Assembly (NCBI RefSeq): GCF_041821065.1
Contig: NZ_JBGUAX010000002.1
Coordinates: forward strand, 434,001-498,000
Direction of reading: 5' to 3'
Source: Egicoccus sp. AB-alg2
Lineage (GTDB): Bacteria > Actinomycetota > Nitriliruptoria > Nitriliruptorales > Nitriliruptoraceae
DNA length: 64,000 bases
The notes under the pieces: generated by a model
Told to the model about the DNA's origin: nothing
The model's input: only the letters and a program-made list of their open reading frames with translations
Database searches by the model: none
Shown: positions 8,519-16,423 of the stretch, in pieces
How the letters are laid out: the number at the start of each line of letters is the position of its first letter
Position numbering within the stretch: position 1 is the first letter of the stretch
Translations under genes and position numbers: made by a program

Positions 8519-10096
8519 TCAGGGTGCGACCGGCTGCAGGCGCACCTCGGTCAGGGAACCGGCCGTCACCGTGACGACCTGGTTGCGCGGCCCCTCGATG
8601 CCGGGTCCGTCGACCCGGACCTGGTAACGGCCGGGCGGCAGGTCCACCGCGCCGAACCAGCCGGAGCCGTCGGTCAGCGCCGTGCGGGGCTCGCCGCCTG
8701 GGCCGAGCCGGCGGACGGTCACCTCGACCTGGTCGGCCGCGTCGCCGGAGAGGGTCACCTCGCCGGCGAGGTGGCCGGTGGTCGGCGCGGACTTCCACGG
8801 CATGTCCGGGACGGCGGCCGGCTCCGCGAACACCGGAATGTCACCCTCCGGGTCGTCGGTGGTGAGCGCGGCGATCAGGGCGTCGCGCTCCGCGACCTTC
8901 GTCGCGGTGGCACTGCTGGCCGTCGCCGTCTGGGACGCGTTGGCGTACGAGTAGCCGCTCCAGCCGGCCACGGTGTTGCCCGCTGGGCTCGGCACGAACG
9001 TCCGGCGCACCTGCGCGATCGAGTCCTCGACGTCGTTGAGGTACAGCGCCGGGCCGTTGACGGCGTGGCGGTCGTACTGGAAGTCGGCGAGCGCGTCGGT
9101 CCACTCGTCGAACATGCGCGCCTGGTCGTCGAGCCAGTTGCGCTTGTAGTTCATCGCCACGTTGAGGTCGACGATCCCCTCCTCCATCCAGGCACGCCAG
9201 TCCTGCAGCACGTTGGTGTAGGGGCGGGTGCCCTCCCAGCCGCCGTAGGTCGGCGGCCCGAACGCGTAGGTGGTGGCGTTCACGCTCACCGCGACGTCCG
9301 GGTCGGAGGCATGGGCGCCGAGGTAGAGCTTGCGGACCAGGTTCGTGACCTGCGCGCGACGCCAGTCGGACCACTCCGGGTCGTCCACGGCCGGCACGTC
9401 GGTGCGGCCGGTGGCGTCCTGGAAGCGCGCCAGGGCGACCTCGGTGTAGCCCCAGTCGTTCTGGAACTCGCCGGCGTTGAAGTCGGGGTAGCGGATGTAG
9501 TCGAAGTTGACGCCGTCCACGTCGTAGTTGTCGATGATGCTGCGCACACCCGCGACGACGTAGTCCACCGCAGCAGGGTTGCCCGGGTCGATGTAGGCGT
9601 TGTTGCCGACGAGTTCCGTCCCGTCGACGCGCCGGTTGAGCCAGCGGTGCGCACCCTCGGCGCTGGGACCGTTGGTGTTGAAGGCGTGGTCGGCGGAGCG
9701 CGGCGGCGTCGCCAGGTTCCACAGGGTCGTCGCGTTGATCCAGGCGTGCACCTCGATGCCGGCGGCGTGGGCCTGCTCGATCACCTCGGCGAGCGGGTCG
9801 TAGGGGGCCGGGGCGATGGCGGCATCGGTGCGCGGGTAGAGCGCCTCGTTGCAGAAGCAGTCGAAACGCCGGCCGACCTGGACGAACAGCGCGTTGGCGT
9901 TGGCCGCCCGCGCGTCGTCGACCAGCGTGGCGACCTGCTGTGCGTCGTAGATGCCGGGGTTGAAGGCGTCCACCCAGAACCCCCGGAGCTGTTCCTGTTG
10001 GGCGGCGGCGCCCTGCGCCGCCGGCTCGGTGGCCACGGCGGCCGCCGGCGGCAGCGCCAGCGTCATCGCCAGCGCCGCGAGCAGTGTCCTTCGCAC
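8519..10096 (-). CDS. Secreted family-10-like glycosyl hydrolase (DUF187/GHL10) with C-terminal carboxypeptidase-regulatory-like domain
   Basis: 525 residues. A signal peptide (RRTLLAALAMTLALPPAAAVA) precedes a TIM-barrel domain with QLRGFWVDAFNPGIYDAQQV, VQVGRRFDCF, HAWINATTLW, YIDPGNPAAVDYVVAGVRSI, VDGVNFDYIRYPDF and DLNVAMNYKRNW, the hallmarks of the GHL10/DUF187 family, whose characterised members act on peptidoglycan or related glycans. The acid/base region is the NFDYIRYP strand. Residues from about 430 form a beta-sandwich of carboxypeptidase-regulatory type (LAGEVTLSGD...GWFGAVDLPPGRYQVRVDGPG). The start is GTG 10096 behind GGGAGA, which gives a proper signal peptide. It is divergent from the DasR-like regulator and shares its operator region, so it probably releases the amino sugars that the operon imports. 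Confidence 0.8.
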   Translation of the reverse strand: MRRTLLAALAMTLALPPAAAVATEPAAQGAAAQQEQLRGFWVDAFNPGIYDAQQVATLVDDARAANANALFVQVGRRFDCFCNEALYPRTDAAIAPAPYDPLAEVIEQAHAAGIEVHAWINATTLWNLATPPRSADHAFNTNGPSAEGAHRWLNRRVDGTELVGNNAYIDPGNPAAVDYVVAGVRSIIDNYDVDGVNFDYIRYPDFNAGEFQNDWGYTEVALARFQDATGRTDVPAVDDPEWSDWRRAQVTNLVRKLYLGAHASDPDVAVSVNATTYAFGPPTYGGWEGTRPYTNVLQDWRAWMEEGIVDLNVAMNYKRNWLDDQARMFDEWTDALADFQYDRHAVNGPALYLNDVEDSIAQVRRTFVPSPAGNTVAGWSGYSYANASQTATASSATATKVAERDALIAALTTDDPEGDIPVFAEPAAVPDMPWKSAPTTGHLAGEVTLSGDAADQVEVTVRRLGPGGEPRTALTDGSGWFGAVDLPPGRYQVRVDGPGIEGPRNQVVTVTAGSLTEVRLQPVAP

Positions 10097-10157
10097 GTCG
10101 TGTCTCCCTCTCCCGCCGCCACGCCTGCCGCGGCGGCGCTCGCTGACCAGCACCTCG

Positions 10158-10173
10158 ATTGGTCTGGACCAGT
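10158..10173. promoter_or_regulatory. DasR-type operator (dre-like) A
   Basis: Half-sites TGGTC and GACCA are arranged as an inverted repeat around TG (core 10160-10171). This closely matches the dre consensus ACTGGTCTAGACCACT of Streptomyces DasR. It lies just downstream of the predicted -10 of the minus-strand hydrolase promoter, where a bound repressor would block it. Confidence 0.7.
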
Positions 10174-10182
10174 GGTTGCGAG

Positions 10183-10212
10183 ACCCTAGGCGTGGCTCTG
10201 CGCGTATGTCTA
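10183..10212 (-). promoter_or_regulatory. Predicted promoter of the secreted hydrolase gene
   Basis: Read on the minus strand, TAGACA (10207-10212) as -35 and TAGGGT (10183-10188) as -10 are separated by 18 bp. Operator A lies just downstream, and a weaker dre-like sequence overlaps the -35. Placement is by motif only. Confidence 0.45.
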
Positions 10213-10216
10213 GTCC
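10207..10216. promoter_or_regulatory. Degenerate DasR-type operator (dre-like) C
   Basis: TGTCTAGTCC matches the GGTCTAGACC core at eight of ten positions and keeps the central CTAG. It overlaps the predicted -35 of the minus-strand hydrolase promoter. Weaker than sites A and B. Confidence 0.35.
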
Positions 10217-10305
10217 TTTTCAACCTCGCCTCTGGGCCGCCTCGCCACAGACCGCCGTAGCTGGCCCCCACGACCCGAGGAACGAAGGTGACCCACGGCG
10301 ACTGC

Positions 10306-10335
10306 TTGCCGGGATTGGTCTAGACCTTCTAGGGT
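10306..10335 (+). promoter_or_regulatory. Predicted promoter of the amino-sugar operon
   Basis: TTGCCG (10306-10311) and TAGGGT (10330-10335) form a -35/-10 pair with an 18-bp spacer. Operator B occupies the spacer, so repressor and RNA polymerase would exclude each other. The first gene starts 38 nt downstream of the -10. Confidence 0.55.
10317..10326. promoter_or_regulatory. DasR-type operator (dre-like) B
   Basis: GGTCTAGACC is a perfect 10-bp palindrome and equals the core of the DasR dre consensus. The flanks (TT before, TTC after) match less well. It sits between the -35 and -10 of the operon promoter, implying autorepression of the GntR gene. Confidence 0.75.
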
Positions 10336-10372
10336 GTGCGTCGGCACCGGTCCGAGGGAGCAGGGAAACACG

Positions 10373-11146
10373 ATGACGGAGACGGCATCGCCGGCGGCGT
10401 CGTCGAGGACGAAGTACCGCTCGGCGCACGCGGAGCTGCTCGAGCTGCTCGAGGACCTGGCGGTCGGCGACGCCCTGCCGGCCGAGCGCACCCTCGCCGC
10501 CCGCCTCGGCGTGTCCCGCATGACCCTGCGCCGGGCCGTGGACGAGCTCGTGCGCGACGGCCGACTCGTACGCCGCCAGGGCGCCGGGACCTTCGTGGCC
10601 GCGCCCAAGATCTCGGCCTCGTTGCACGTCAGCTCGTTCTCCGAGGACATGCGCCGGCGCGGCCACGTCCCGCGCAGCCGAACCGTCGAACTGGACGAGA
10701 TCTTCGCCGGGCCGCAGCTGGGGCGCCGGCTCGACGTCTCCCCCAGCGCCCGCGTCCTGCGGGTGGTGCGCCTGCGGCTGGCCGACGACGCGCCCATGGC
10801 GATAGAGACGCTGCACGTCCCGTTGGAACTCGTGCCGGGACTGACCGGCGGCGACCTGGCGGACGCGTCCTTCTACGAACTGCTCTCCACGCGGTACGGC
10901 ATCGTGCTGGCCCGCGGCCTGCAGGAGATCGAGCCCACGGTCACCGACGAACGCGAGTCGGGCCTGCTCGAGGTGCCGCTGCACTCCCCCGCCTTCCTGT
11001 TCGAGCGCACGTCGTGGGACCAGGCCGGCCGCACCGTCGAGTTCGTGCGCAGCGTCTACCGCGGCGACCGGTACCGGCTGACCGCCGAACTGCTGCCCGA
11101 CACGCCGGCGACCGGCAGCCTCGGCAGCACCGGATCGCGGGCATGA
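10373..11146 (+). CDS. DasR-like GntR/HutC-family transcriptional regulator
   Basis: 257 residues. The N-terminal winged helix-turn-helix of GntR type (LAVGDALPAERTLAARLGVS, MTLRRAVDELVRDGRLVRRQGAGTFV, about residues 24-75) is joined to a C-terminal UTRA effector domain (SSFSEDMRRRGHVPRS ... VLRVVRLRLADDAPMAIETLHVP). This is the HutC subfamily, which includes DasR and NagR; these respond to glucosamine-6-phosphate or GlcNAc-6-phosphate. The adjacent dre-like operators and the downstream GlcNAc/MurNAc genes support a DasR role. The start is ATG 10373 behind GGGA. The stop overlaps the kinase start (ATGA), so the regulator is the first gene of the operon it controls. Confidence 0.88.
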   Translation: MTETASPAASSRTKYRSAHAELLELLEDLAVGDALPAERTLAARLGVSRMTLRRAVDELVRDGRLVRRQGAGTFVAAPKISASLHVSSFSEDMRRRGHVPRSRTVELDEIFAGPQLGRRLDVSPSARVLRVVRLRLADDAPMAIETLHVPLELVPGLTGGDLADASFYELLSTRYGIVLARGLQEIEPTVTDERESGLLEVPLHSPAFLFERTSWDQAGRTVEFVRSVYRGDRYRLTAELLPDTPATGSLGSTGSRA

Positions 11147-12147
11147 GCGCCGTCCTGGTCGCCGACGTGGGCCGCACCACCTGCCGGGTGGCGCGGTTCG
11201 CCGGCGCACACCGCGAGGCCGAGGCCCGCGCCCACAGCGGCGCCAGCCTGGCCGACGCCGACGGCGCGGCGCGGATCGCCGCCGCGGTGCGCCGTGCCGT
11301 GACCGCGTTGCCGGCCGGCGAGGCCGCGACCGCCGTCGTCGTCGGCACCACGGGGCTGGCGCAGGCACCTGCGGCCGGGCGCGCACTGGCGGATGCGCTG
11401 CTCGTGGACCATCCGGACGCCGAGGTGGTCCTCGCCACCGACGTCCTGACGGCCCATCTCGGCGCGTTGGCAGGTGACCCGGGCGTGTGCCTCGTCGCCG
11501 GGACGGGCGCCGTCGCGCTGGCCGTGCCGGCCCACGGCAGGTCGCGCATCGTCGACGGGCACGGCTACCTGCTCGGCGACGACGGCAGCGGCTTCGCGGT
11601 CGGGCGCGCGGGACTGCGCGCCGCTCTACGCCACCACGAGGGCCGTTCCGGGGGGTCGGCGGCACTCGCCCGTGCCGCCCGCGTCCACGTCGGTGACCTC
11701 GGCCGCCTCGCGGGTGCGGTGCAGTCGGACCCGGACGCCGTCCGCCGTGTGGCCGGCTTCGCGGTGGCCGTCGCCGACGCCGCCCGCGCCGGGGACACCA
11801 CCGCGCGCGCCATCTGGGCGGACGCGGTCGCGGCACTGGCCGACACCGCCGCGGCCGCCTGCCGCCACGTCGCCGTGGACCCGGTCCCCGTCGGGCTGGC
11901 CGGCAGCCTGTTCGACCTCGACGACCTCGTGACCGCCCCGCTCGCGGCCGCGATCACGACGGCGTGCCCCGGGGCACGTCCCGAGCGTGCCCGGGGGGAC
12001 GCGCTCGACGGTGCCCGGCTGTTGGCCGGGCACCACCCGGGCATCGACACCGACCGTCTGCAGGCCGACGGCCTGCTCCTCCGCTTCGCACGGGGGGAGA
12101 CACCCGCACGCCATCGGCGGCGGGCCGAGAGGGAACACACGAGCTGA
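11143..12147 (+). CDS. BadF/BadG-family sugar kinase, probable N-acetylglucosamine (or MurNAc) kinase
   Basis: 334 residues of the ASKHA fold: phosphate-1 motif LVADVGRTTCRVARF at the N-terminus, VVVGTTGL, phosphate-2 motif CLVAGTGAVALAV, and GHGYLLGDDGSGFAVGRAGL, typical of BadF/BadG/BcrA/BcrD-type GlcNAc kinases. It would phosphorylate imported GlcNAc to GlcNAc-6-phosphate, or MurNAc to MurNAc-6-phosphate, feeding MurQ and NagA encoded downstream. The motif has Arg where many relatives have Gly (DxGRT instead of DGGGT). The start overlaps the regulator stop by 4 nt. Confidence 0.82.
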   Translation: MSAVLVADVGRTTCRVARFAGAHREAEARAHSGASLADADGAARIAAAVRRAVTALPAGEAATAVVVGTTGLAQAPAAGRALADALLVDHPDAEVVLATDVLTAHLGALAGDPGVCLVAGTGAVALAVPAHGRSRIVDGHGYLLGDDGSGFAVGRAGLRAALRHHEGRSGGSAALARAARVHVGDLGRLAGAVQSDPDAVRRVAGFAVAVADAARAGDTTARAIWADAVAALADTAAAACRHVAVDPVPVGLAGSLFDLDDLVTAPLAAAITTACPGARPERARGDALDGARLLAGHHPGIDTDRLQADGLLLRFARGETPARHRRRAEREHTS

Positions 12148-12157
12148 GGAGGCTTGG

Positions 12158-13456
12158 ATGAGGACCCGTAGCTGGCTGGCCGGCACGGCCGCCGTGGCGC
12201 TGCTCGCCACGGCGTGCGGTGGCGGCGGCGACGACACCGCGAGCGCGGACGGCGGCGCGGAGGGCGGCGCCGAGAACGCGTCGGGCGACGCCGGCCCCCA
12301 GACGCTCAGCGTCTGGATCATGGAGCCGGGCAACGACGAGGTCGAGCGCATCGTTCGCGACTCGGCCGAGCAGTTCGAGGCCGAGAACGAGGGCGTGACC
12401 GTCGAACTCGAATTCGTCCCGTGGGCCAGTGCCCACGACCAGTTCGTCACCGCCGTGGGCGGCGGGCAGGTCCCCGACGTCGCGGAGATGGGCACGACCT
12501 GGACCGCCGAGTTCGCCCAGCTCGGACTCGCCCCGGTCGAGGCCGACGCCGACGCCGACTACGTCGCCAGCCTGGTCGAGGCCGGCACGGTCGAGGGCAC
12601 CAGCTACGGCTACCCGTGGTACGCCGGCGCCCGCGCCCTCATCTACCGCGCCGACGTGTTCGAGGAGCACGGCCTGGAGGTCCCGGAGACCTGGGACGAG
12701 CTGCTGGACGTCGCGGAGACGATCGAGGCGGAGACCGACCTCGCCCCGATCCACGTCGCCGGCAACTACAACCACATGCTGCTGCCGATGGTGTGGCAGG
12801 CCGGCGGTGAGATCGCCACGCAGGAGGGCGAGGCGTGGAACGCCACGCTCGACAGCCAGGAGGGCCGCGAGGCCTTCGGCTTCTACGCCGACCTGTGGGA
12901 GCGCGGCTGGACGCCCGAGGGCGCCGTCAGCTGGAACTCCGCCGACGTGCGTACCGCCTTCGCCAACGAGGAGTCGGCCATGATGGTCGGCGGCGGCTGG
13001 GACCTGGGTGCCCTGCTGGCCGACAACCCGGAGCTCGAGGGCCGCGTCGGCACGGCGCTGCTGCCCGAGGGCCCCGGCGGCTCGCGTGACACGTTCGCCG
13101 GTGGCAGCCACCTCGTCGTCTTCGAGGAGGCCGAGAACCCCGACCTCGCGGTGCAGTTCGTCGAGTTCATGCTGCAGGACGAGCAGGTCTCCGCGTTCGC
13201 CGAGGCGGTCGGGTTCCTGCCGGGCACGGAGTCGGGTGTCGCGGCCTCCAGCGCCGCCACCGATCCGCTCTACGAGCCCTTCACCACCCAGCTGGTCGAG
13301 CACTCCCGCAGCTACCCGGCCAGCCCGAACTGGGGCACGGTCGAGGGCGACGCGGTGTTCGTCAACGCCATGCAGCAGGTGATGACCGGTGACCTCACGG
13401 TCGACGAAGCCGTCGAGCAGGCCAACCAGCAGCTCGACGACACGCTCAACCGCTGA
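12158..13456 (+). CDS. Sugar ABC transporter substrate-binding lipoprotein
   Basis: 432 residues. Signal peptide with lipobox LLATAC (lipid-modified Cys about residue 20), then a Gly/Asp/Glu-rich linker and a family-1 extracellular solute-binding domain: TLSVWIMEPGNDEVERIV, GQVPDVAEMGTTWTAEFA, YGYPWYAGARALIYRADVFE, PETWDELLDVAE, MMVGGGWDLGALL. It captures an oligosaccharide or amino sugar outside the membrane for the two permeases that follow. The start is ATG 12158 behind GAGGAGG. The stop overlaps the first permease (TGATG). A strong hairpin follows the stop codon. Confidence 0.92.
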   Translation: MRTRSWLAGTAAVALLATACGGGGDDTASADGGAEGGAENASGDAGPQTLSVWIMEPGNDEVERIVRDSAEQFEAENEGVTVELEFVPWASAHDQFVTAVGGGQVPDVAEMGTTWTAEFAQLGLAPVEADADADYVASLVEAGTVEGTSYGYPWYAGARALIYRADVFEEHGLEVPETWDELLDVAETIEAETDLAPIHVAGNYNHMLLPMVWQAGGEIATQEGEAWNATLDSQEGREAFGFYADLWERGWTPEGAVSWNSADVRTAFANEESAMMVGGGWDLGALLADNPELEGRVGTALLPEGPGGSRDTFAGGSHLVVFEEAENPDLAVQFVEFMLQDEQVSAFAEAVGFLPGTESGVAASSAATDPLYEPFTTQLVEHSRSYPASPNWGTVEGDAVFVNAMQQVMTGDLTVDEAVEQANQQLDDTLNR

Positions 13457-14478
13457 TGTCCCTCCCGCCGGACACCGTCGGACGGCGTCGCGCCGAGCAG
13501 GCCGCGACGCCGTCCGGCGCGGGCGGTGACGGGGCGGCCCGCGGCCGGGGTCCCCGTCGCCGCCGCCGGCGCGGTGCCAGCTGGCGGCAGCGCTTCGACC
13601 GGACCCTGCTGCCGCCGCTGCTGCTCGCCCCGGCCCTGCTGATCATCTTCGGCCTGGTCGGTTATCCGGTCCTGCGCACCTTCTGGCTCTCGTTCCACGA
13701 CGCCGGGCTGGCCGCCATGGTCAGTGGGGACATGGAGTTCGTCGGGATCGACAACTACGTCACGATCCTGACCGACGCCCACTACCGGCGCGTGTTCCTG
13801 GTCACGGCCGTGTTCGGCCTGGCCTGCGTCGTCGGCACCATGGTCCTGGGCATCGGCGTCGCCCTCCTGCTCAACCAGCCCTTCAAGGGCCGCTTCGTGC
13901 TGGGCGTGCTCGTCCTGCTGCCGTGGGCGATGCCGCGGGTCGCGGCCGCCACGATCTGGCGGTGGATGTTCCACGACCAGTACGGCGTCGTGAACTGGCT
14001 GTTCACCACGTTCGGGTTCTCGAACTTCGAGGGCTTCGCGTGGTTCGTGTCACCACTGCGCGCCTTCACCGCCATCGGCGTGGTCGTGGTCTGGCAGTCG
14101 TTCCCGTTCGTGGCGCTGTCGGTCCTGGCCGCGTTGCAGTCGATCCCCCAGGACGTCGTCGAGGCCGCCCGCCTCGACGGTGCGACCGCGACCCAGCGGC
14201 TGCGGCACATCACCCTGCCGATGATCAAACCCGTCCTGGTCGTGATGGTGATCATCTCCACGATCTGGAACTTCAAGGTCTTCGACCAGGTCTTCGTCAT
14301 GACCGAGGGCGGACCGGCCCGCTCCACCGAGGTGCTGTCGATCGCCACCTGGCGCGAGGCGTTCACCCGCCTGGACTTCGGCCTGGCGTCGGCGCTCGCG
14401 ATCGCGATGTTCCTGATCCTGACCGTCGTCACGATCGTCTACGTGCGGGTCATCCGTGACGACGAGGAGCTGACCTGA
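13456..14478 (+). CDS. Sugar ABC transporter permease, MalF type
   Basis: 340 residues. A low-complexity Arg/Gly/Ala-rich cytoplasmic N-terminus of about 50 residues precedes six membrane segments, beginning PPLLLAPALLIIFGLVGYPV. The cytoplasmic EAA loop, EAARLDGATATQRLRHITLP, docks the ATPase. It forms the import channel with the MalG-type partner encoded next. The ATG at 13456 overlaps the binding-protein stop, but the first 25 codons contain a perfect 14-bp inverted repeat, so initiation further downstream cannot be excluded. Confidence 0.9.
   Translation: MSLPPDTVGRRRAEQAATPSGAGGDGAARGRGPRRRRRRGASWRQRFDRTLLPPLLLAPALLIIFGLVGYPVLRTFWLSFHDAGLAAMVSGDMEFVGIDNYVTILTDAHYRRVFLVTAVFGLACVVGTMVLGIGVALLLNQPFKGRFVLGVLVLLPWAMPRVAAATIWRWMFHDQYGVVNWLFTTFGFSNFEGFAWFVSPLRAFTAIGVVVVWQSFPFVALSVLAALQSIPQDVVEAARLDGATATQRLRHITLPMIKPVLVVMVIISTIWNFKVFDQVFVMTEGGPARSTEVLSIATWREAFTRLDFGLASALAIAMFLILTVVTIVYVRVIRDDEELT
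13479..13516 (+). other. Perfect 14-bp inverted repeat at the binding-protein/permease junction
   Basis: Arms 13479-13492 and 13503-13516 are exact reverse complements with a 10-nt loop. The hairpin begins 23 nt after the substrate-binding-protein stop codon. RNA hairpins in this position in maltose-type operons protect the upstream mRNA and lower permease expression, giving an excess of binding protein. Confidence 0.6.
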
Positions 14479-15359
14479 TGGCTGCCGTCCCCGCCGCTGG
14501 CACCCGGCCGCGCACCAGCCTGCGCCGCTCGCGCGCCAAGCGCCGTGCCGGCCGCGTCGCCACCTACCTCGTCGCCGCCGTCGTCGGTCTCTTCAGCGTG
14601 TTCCCGCTGTTCTGGATGGTGCTGACCTCCATCAAGCCGCGCGCGGAGATCGTCACCCGCGACCCGGTGTTCTGGCCCAGTGAGTTCCAGTGGGAGCGCT
14701 ACGGCGACGTGCTCGCCCGCGGCTTCACGACCTACCTCGGCAACTCGCTGTTCATCGCCACGACCGTCACCGTCATCGGCGTCCTGGTCGCGGCGCTGGC
14801 CGGCTACTCGCTGGCACGCTTCGACCTGCCGCTGAAGCGCTACCTGCTGCTGGTCGTGCTCGCGACGCAGATGTTCCCCGTGGTCGTGCTGCTGATCCCG
14901 TTCTTCGCCGTCATGCGGCAGTTGGATCTGCTGAACAGCTACACCGGGCTCATCATCACCTACATGAGCTTCTCCATCCCGTTGGCGATCTGGATCCTGC
15001 GCGGCTTCTTCCGGGGCATCCCCGACGAACTCGAGGACGCCGCGCTGGTCGACGGCTGCAGCCGCTTCGGTGCCATGTGGCGGATCGTGCTGCCGCTGGC
15101 CGGCCCCGGCATCGCCGCCTGCTCCATCTACGTGTTCATCGCGGCCTGGAACGAGTTCCTGTTCGCGCTGACGTTCACCAGCTCCGACGACATGCGCACG
15201 CTGCCGGTGGCGCTGCAGGCCTTCATCGGCCGCGACGCCACCGACCACGGCGCGATCATGGCCGCCAGCACGTTGTTCACGCTGCCGGTGGTGAGCTTCT
15301 TCCTGTTCGTCCACAAGCGGCTGACCGAGGGCATGGTCAGCGGCGCGGTGAAGGGCTGA
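14478..15359 (+). CDS. Sugar ABC transporter permease, MalG type
   Basis: 293 residues with six predicted membrane segments, the first VATYLVAAVVGLFSVFPLFW. The periplasmic region WPSEFQWERYGDVLARGF is typical of MalG-type subunits. The EAA loop is DELEDAALVDGCSRFGAMWR. The start overlaps the previous stop (TGATG). No ATP-binding subunit is encoded in this operon; a shared MsiK-type ATPase elsewhere is the usual solution in actinobacteria. Confidence 0.92.
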   Translation: MAAVPAAGTRPRTSLRRSRAKRRAGRVATYLVAAVVGLFSVFPLFWMVLTSIKPRAEIVTRDPVFWPSEFQWERYGDVLARGFTTYLGNSLFIATTVTVIGVLVAALAGYSLARFDLPLKRYLLLVVLATQMFPVVVLLIPFFAVMRQLDLLNSYTGLIITYMSFSIPLAIWILRGFFRGIPDELEDAALVDGCSRFGAMWRIVLPLAGPGIAACSIYVFIAAWNEFLFALTFTSSDDMRTLPVALQAFIGRDATDHGAIMAASTLFTLPVVSFFLFVHKRLTEGMVSGAVKG

Positions 15360-15421
15360 CACCCAGCGGCGGCCCTCGGCCACGCATCCCACCGACCTCG
15401 CCAGCACGGAAAGGCAGTCCC

Positions 15422-16423
15422 ATCGCCATCGGCGTCTCGTACTTCGGCAACCGCATCCTGCGCCACGTCCAGGCCGACATGGAGGACCTCGTCGCCCGCG
15501 GTTTCACCGGCGTCCTGCACACGTTCAGCGAGAACGACTACAACTGGTACCGGCGCCAGATGGCGCGGATCGTGCAGGTCTCGCACGACCTCGGCCTCGA
15601 GGTCCAGGTCGGGCCCTGGGGGCTCGCGCACGCGTTCGGTGGTGAGGCCGAGTCGCTGTTCATGACGCAGAACCCCCACCTCGGCCAGCAGTTCGCCGAC
15701 GGCCGTCGCGTCGGCGCCGGCTGCCCGAGCCAGCCCGCGTTTCGCGCGTTCGTGAAGCAGTGGGCCGAGGCCGCGATCGAGATCGGTGCCGACCGGGTCT
15801 TCTGGGACGAGCCGCACTGGGCCCATCCGGTCCGTTTCCACCCGGAGCCCAACTCCGCCGGCGCCTGGACCTGCGTGTGCGAGGCGTGCACCGCCGGGTT
15901 CCGCGAGCGCTTCGGTCACGACCTGCCGCGCGAGCTCACCGAGGAGGTCCGCGCCTTCCGCGAGGACGTGCTGACCGACTTCGTGCGCGAACTGGTCGCT
16001 CACGTCGACGGCCTCGGTGGCCGCTCGACCGTGTGCCTGCTGCCGTCCGTCGACGGGCTGCACGCCGTCGACAGCTGGGAGCCGGTCGCCACGGCGCCCG
16101 GGCTGGACACGCTGGCGACCGACCCGTACTGGAGCTTCTTCGGCCTGGACGTGCGCGAGTTCGTGGGTGGCCAGGCGCGCCGCACCGTGGAGCTGGCGCG
16201 CGCCAACGACCTGACCCCGCAGATCTGGATCCAAGGTTTCAAGCTCGGCCCCGAGGACGAGGCCGACATCCACGCCGCCGTGCAGGCCGCCCGCGACGCG
16301 GGGGTCGCGGACCTGTGGACCTGGGGCTACGAGGCGTGCGGCCACATGAGTCACCTGGACACGCGCGAGCCCGAGAAGGTCTGGGAGATCCTGACCGAGG
16401 CGCTCACCGGGGGCCGCCCGTGA
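15422..16423 (+). CDS. Uncharacterised TIM-barrel, glycosidase-like protein; probable ATC start codon
   Basis: About 333 residues. Text such as IGVSYFGNR, HTFSENDYNWY, EVQVGPWGLAHAFGGEAES, RVFWDEPHW and QIWIQGFKLGPEDEADI fits a sugar-active TIM barrel. A CVCEACTAGF motif could bind metal. Family members I recall begin with a short residue stretch before xIGxSYFGNR, which here is encoded from 15422. No ATG, GTG or TTG exists in frame between the previous stop and ATG 15479; that ATG would delete the first beta strand. ATC at 15422 is preceded at ideal spacing by GGAAAGG. Its place between the importer and MurQ suggests it processes an imported amino-sugar conjugate; the reaction is unknown. 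Confidence 0.7.
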   Translation: MAIGVSYFGNRILRHVQADMEDLVARGFTGVLHTFSENDYNWYRRQMARIVQVSHDLGLEVQVGPWGLAHAFGGEAESLFMTQNPHLGQQFADGRRVGAGCPSQPAFRAFVKQWAEAAIEIGADRVFWDEPHWAHPVRFHPEPNSAGAWTCVCEACTAGFRERFGHDLPRELTEEVRAFREDVLTDFVRELVAHVDGLGGRSTVCLLPSVDGLHAVDSWEPVATAPGLDTLATDPYWSFFGLDVREFVGGQARRTVELARANDLTPQIWIQGFKLGPEDEADIHAAVQAARDAGVADLWTWGYEACGHMSHLDTREPEKVWEILTEALTGGRP

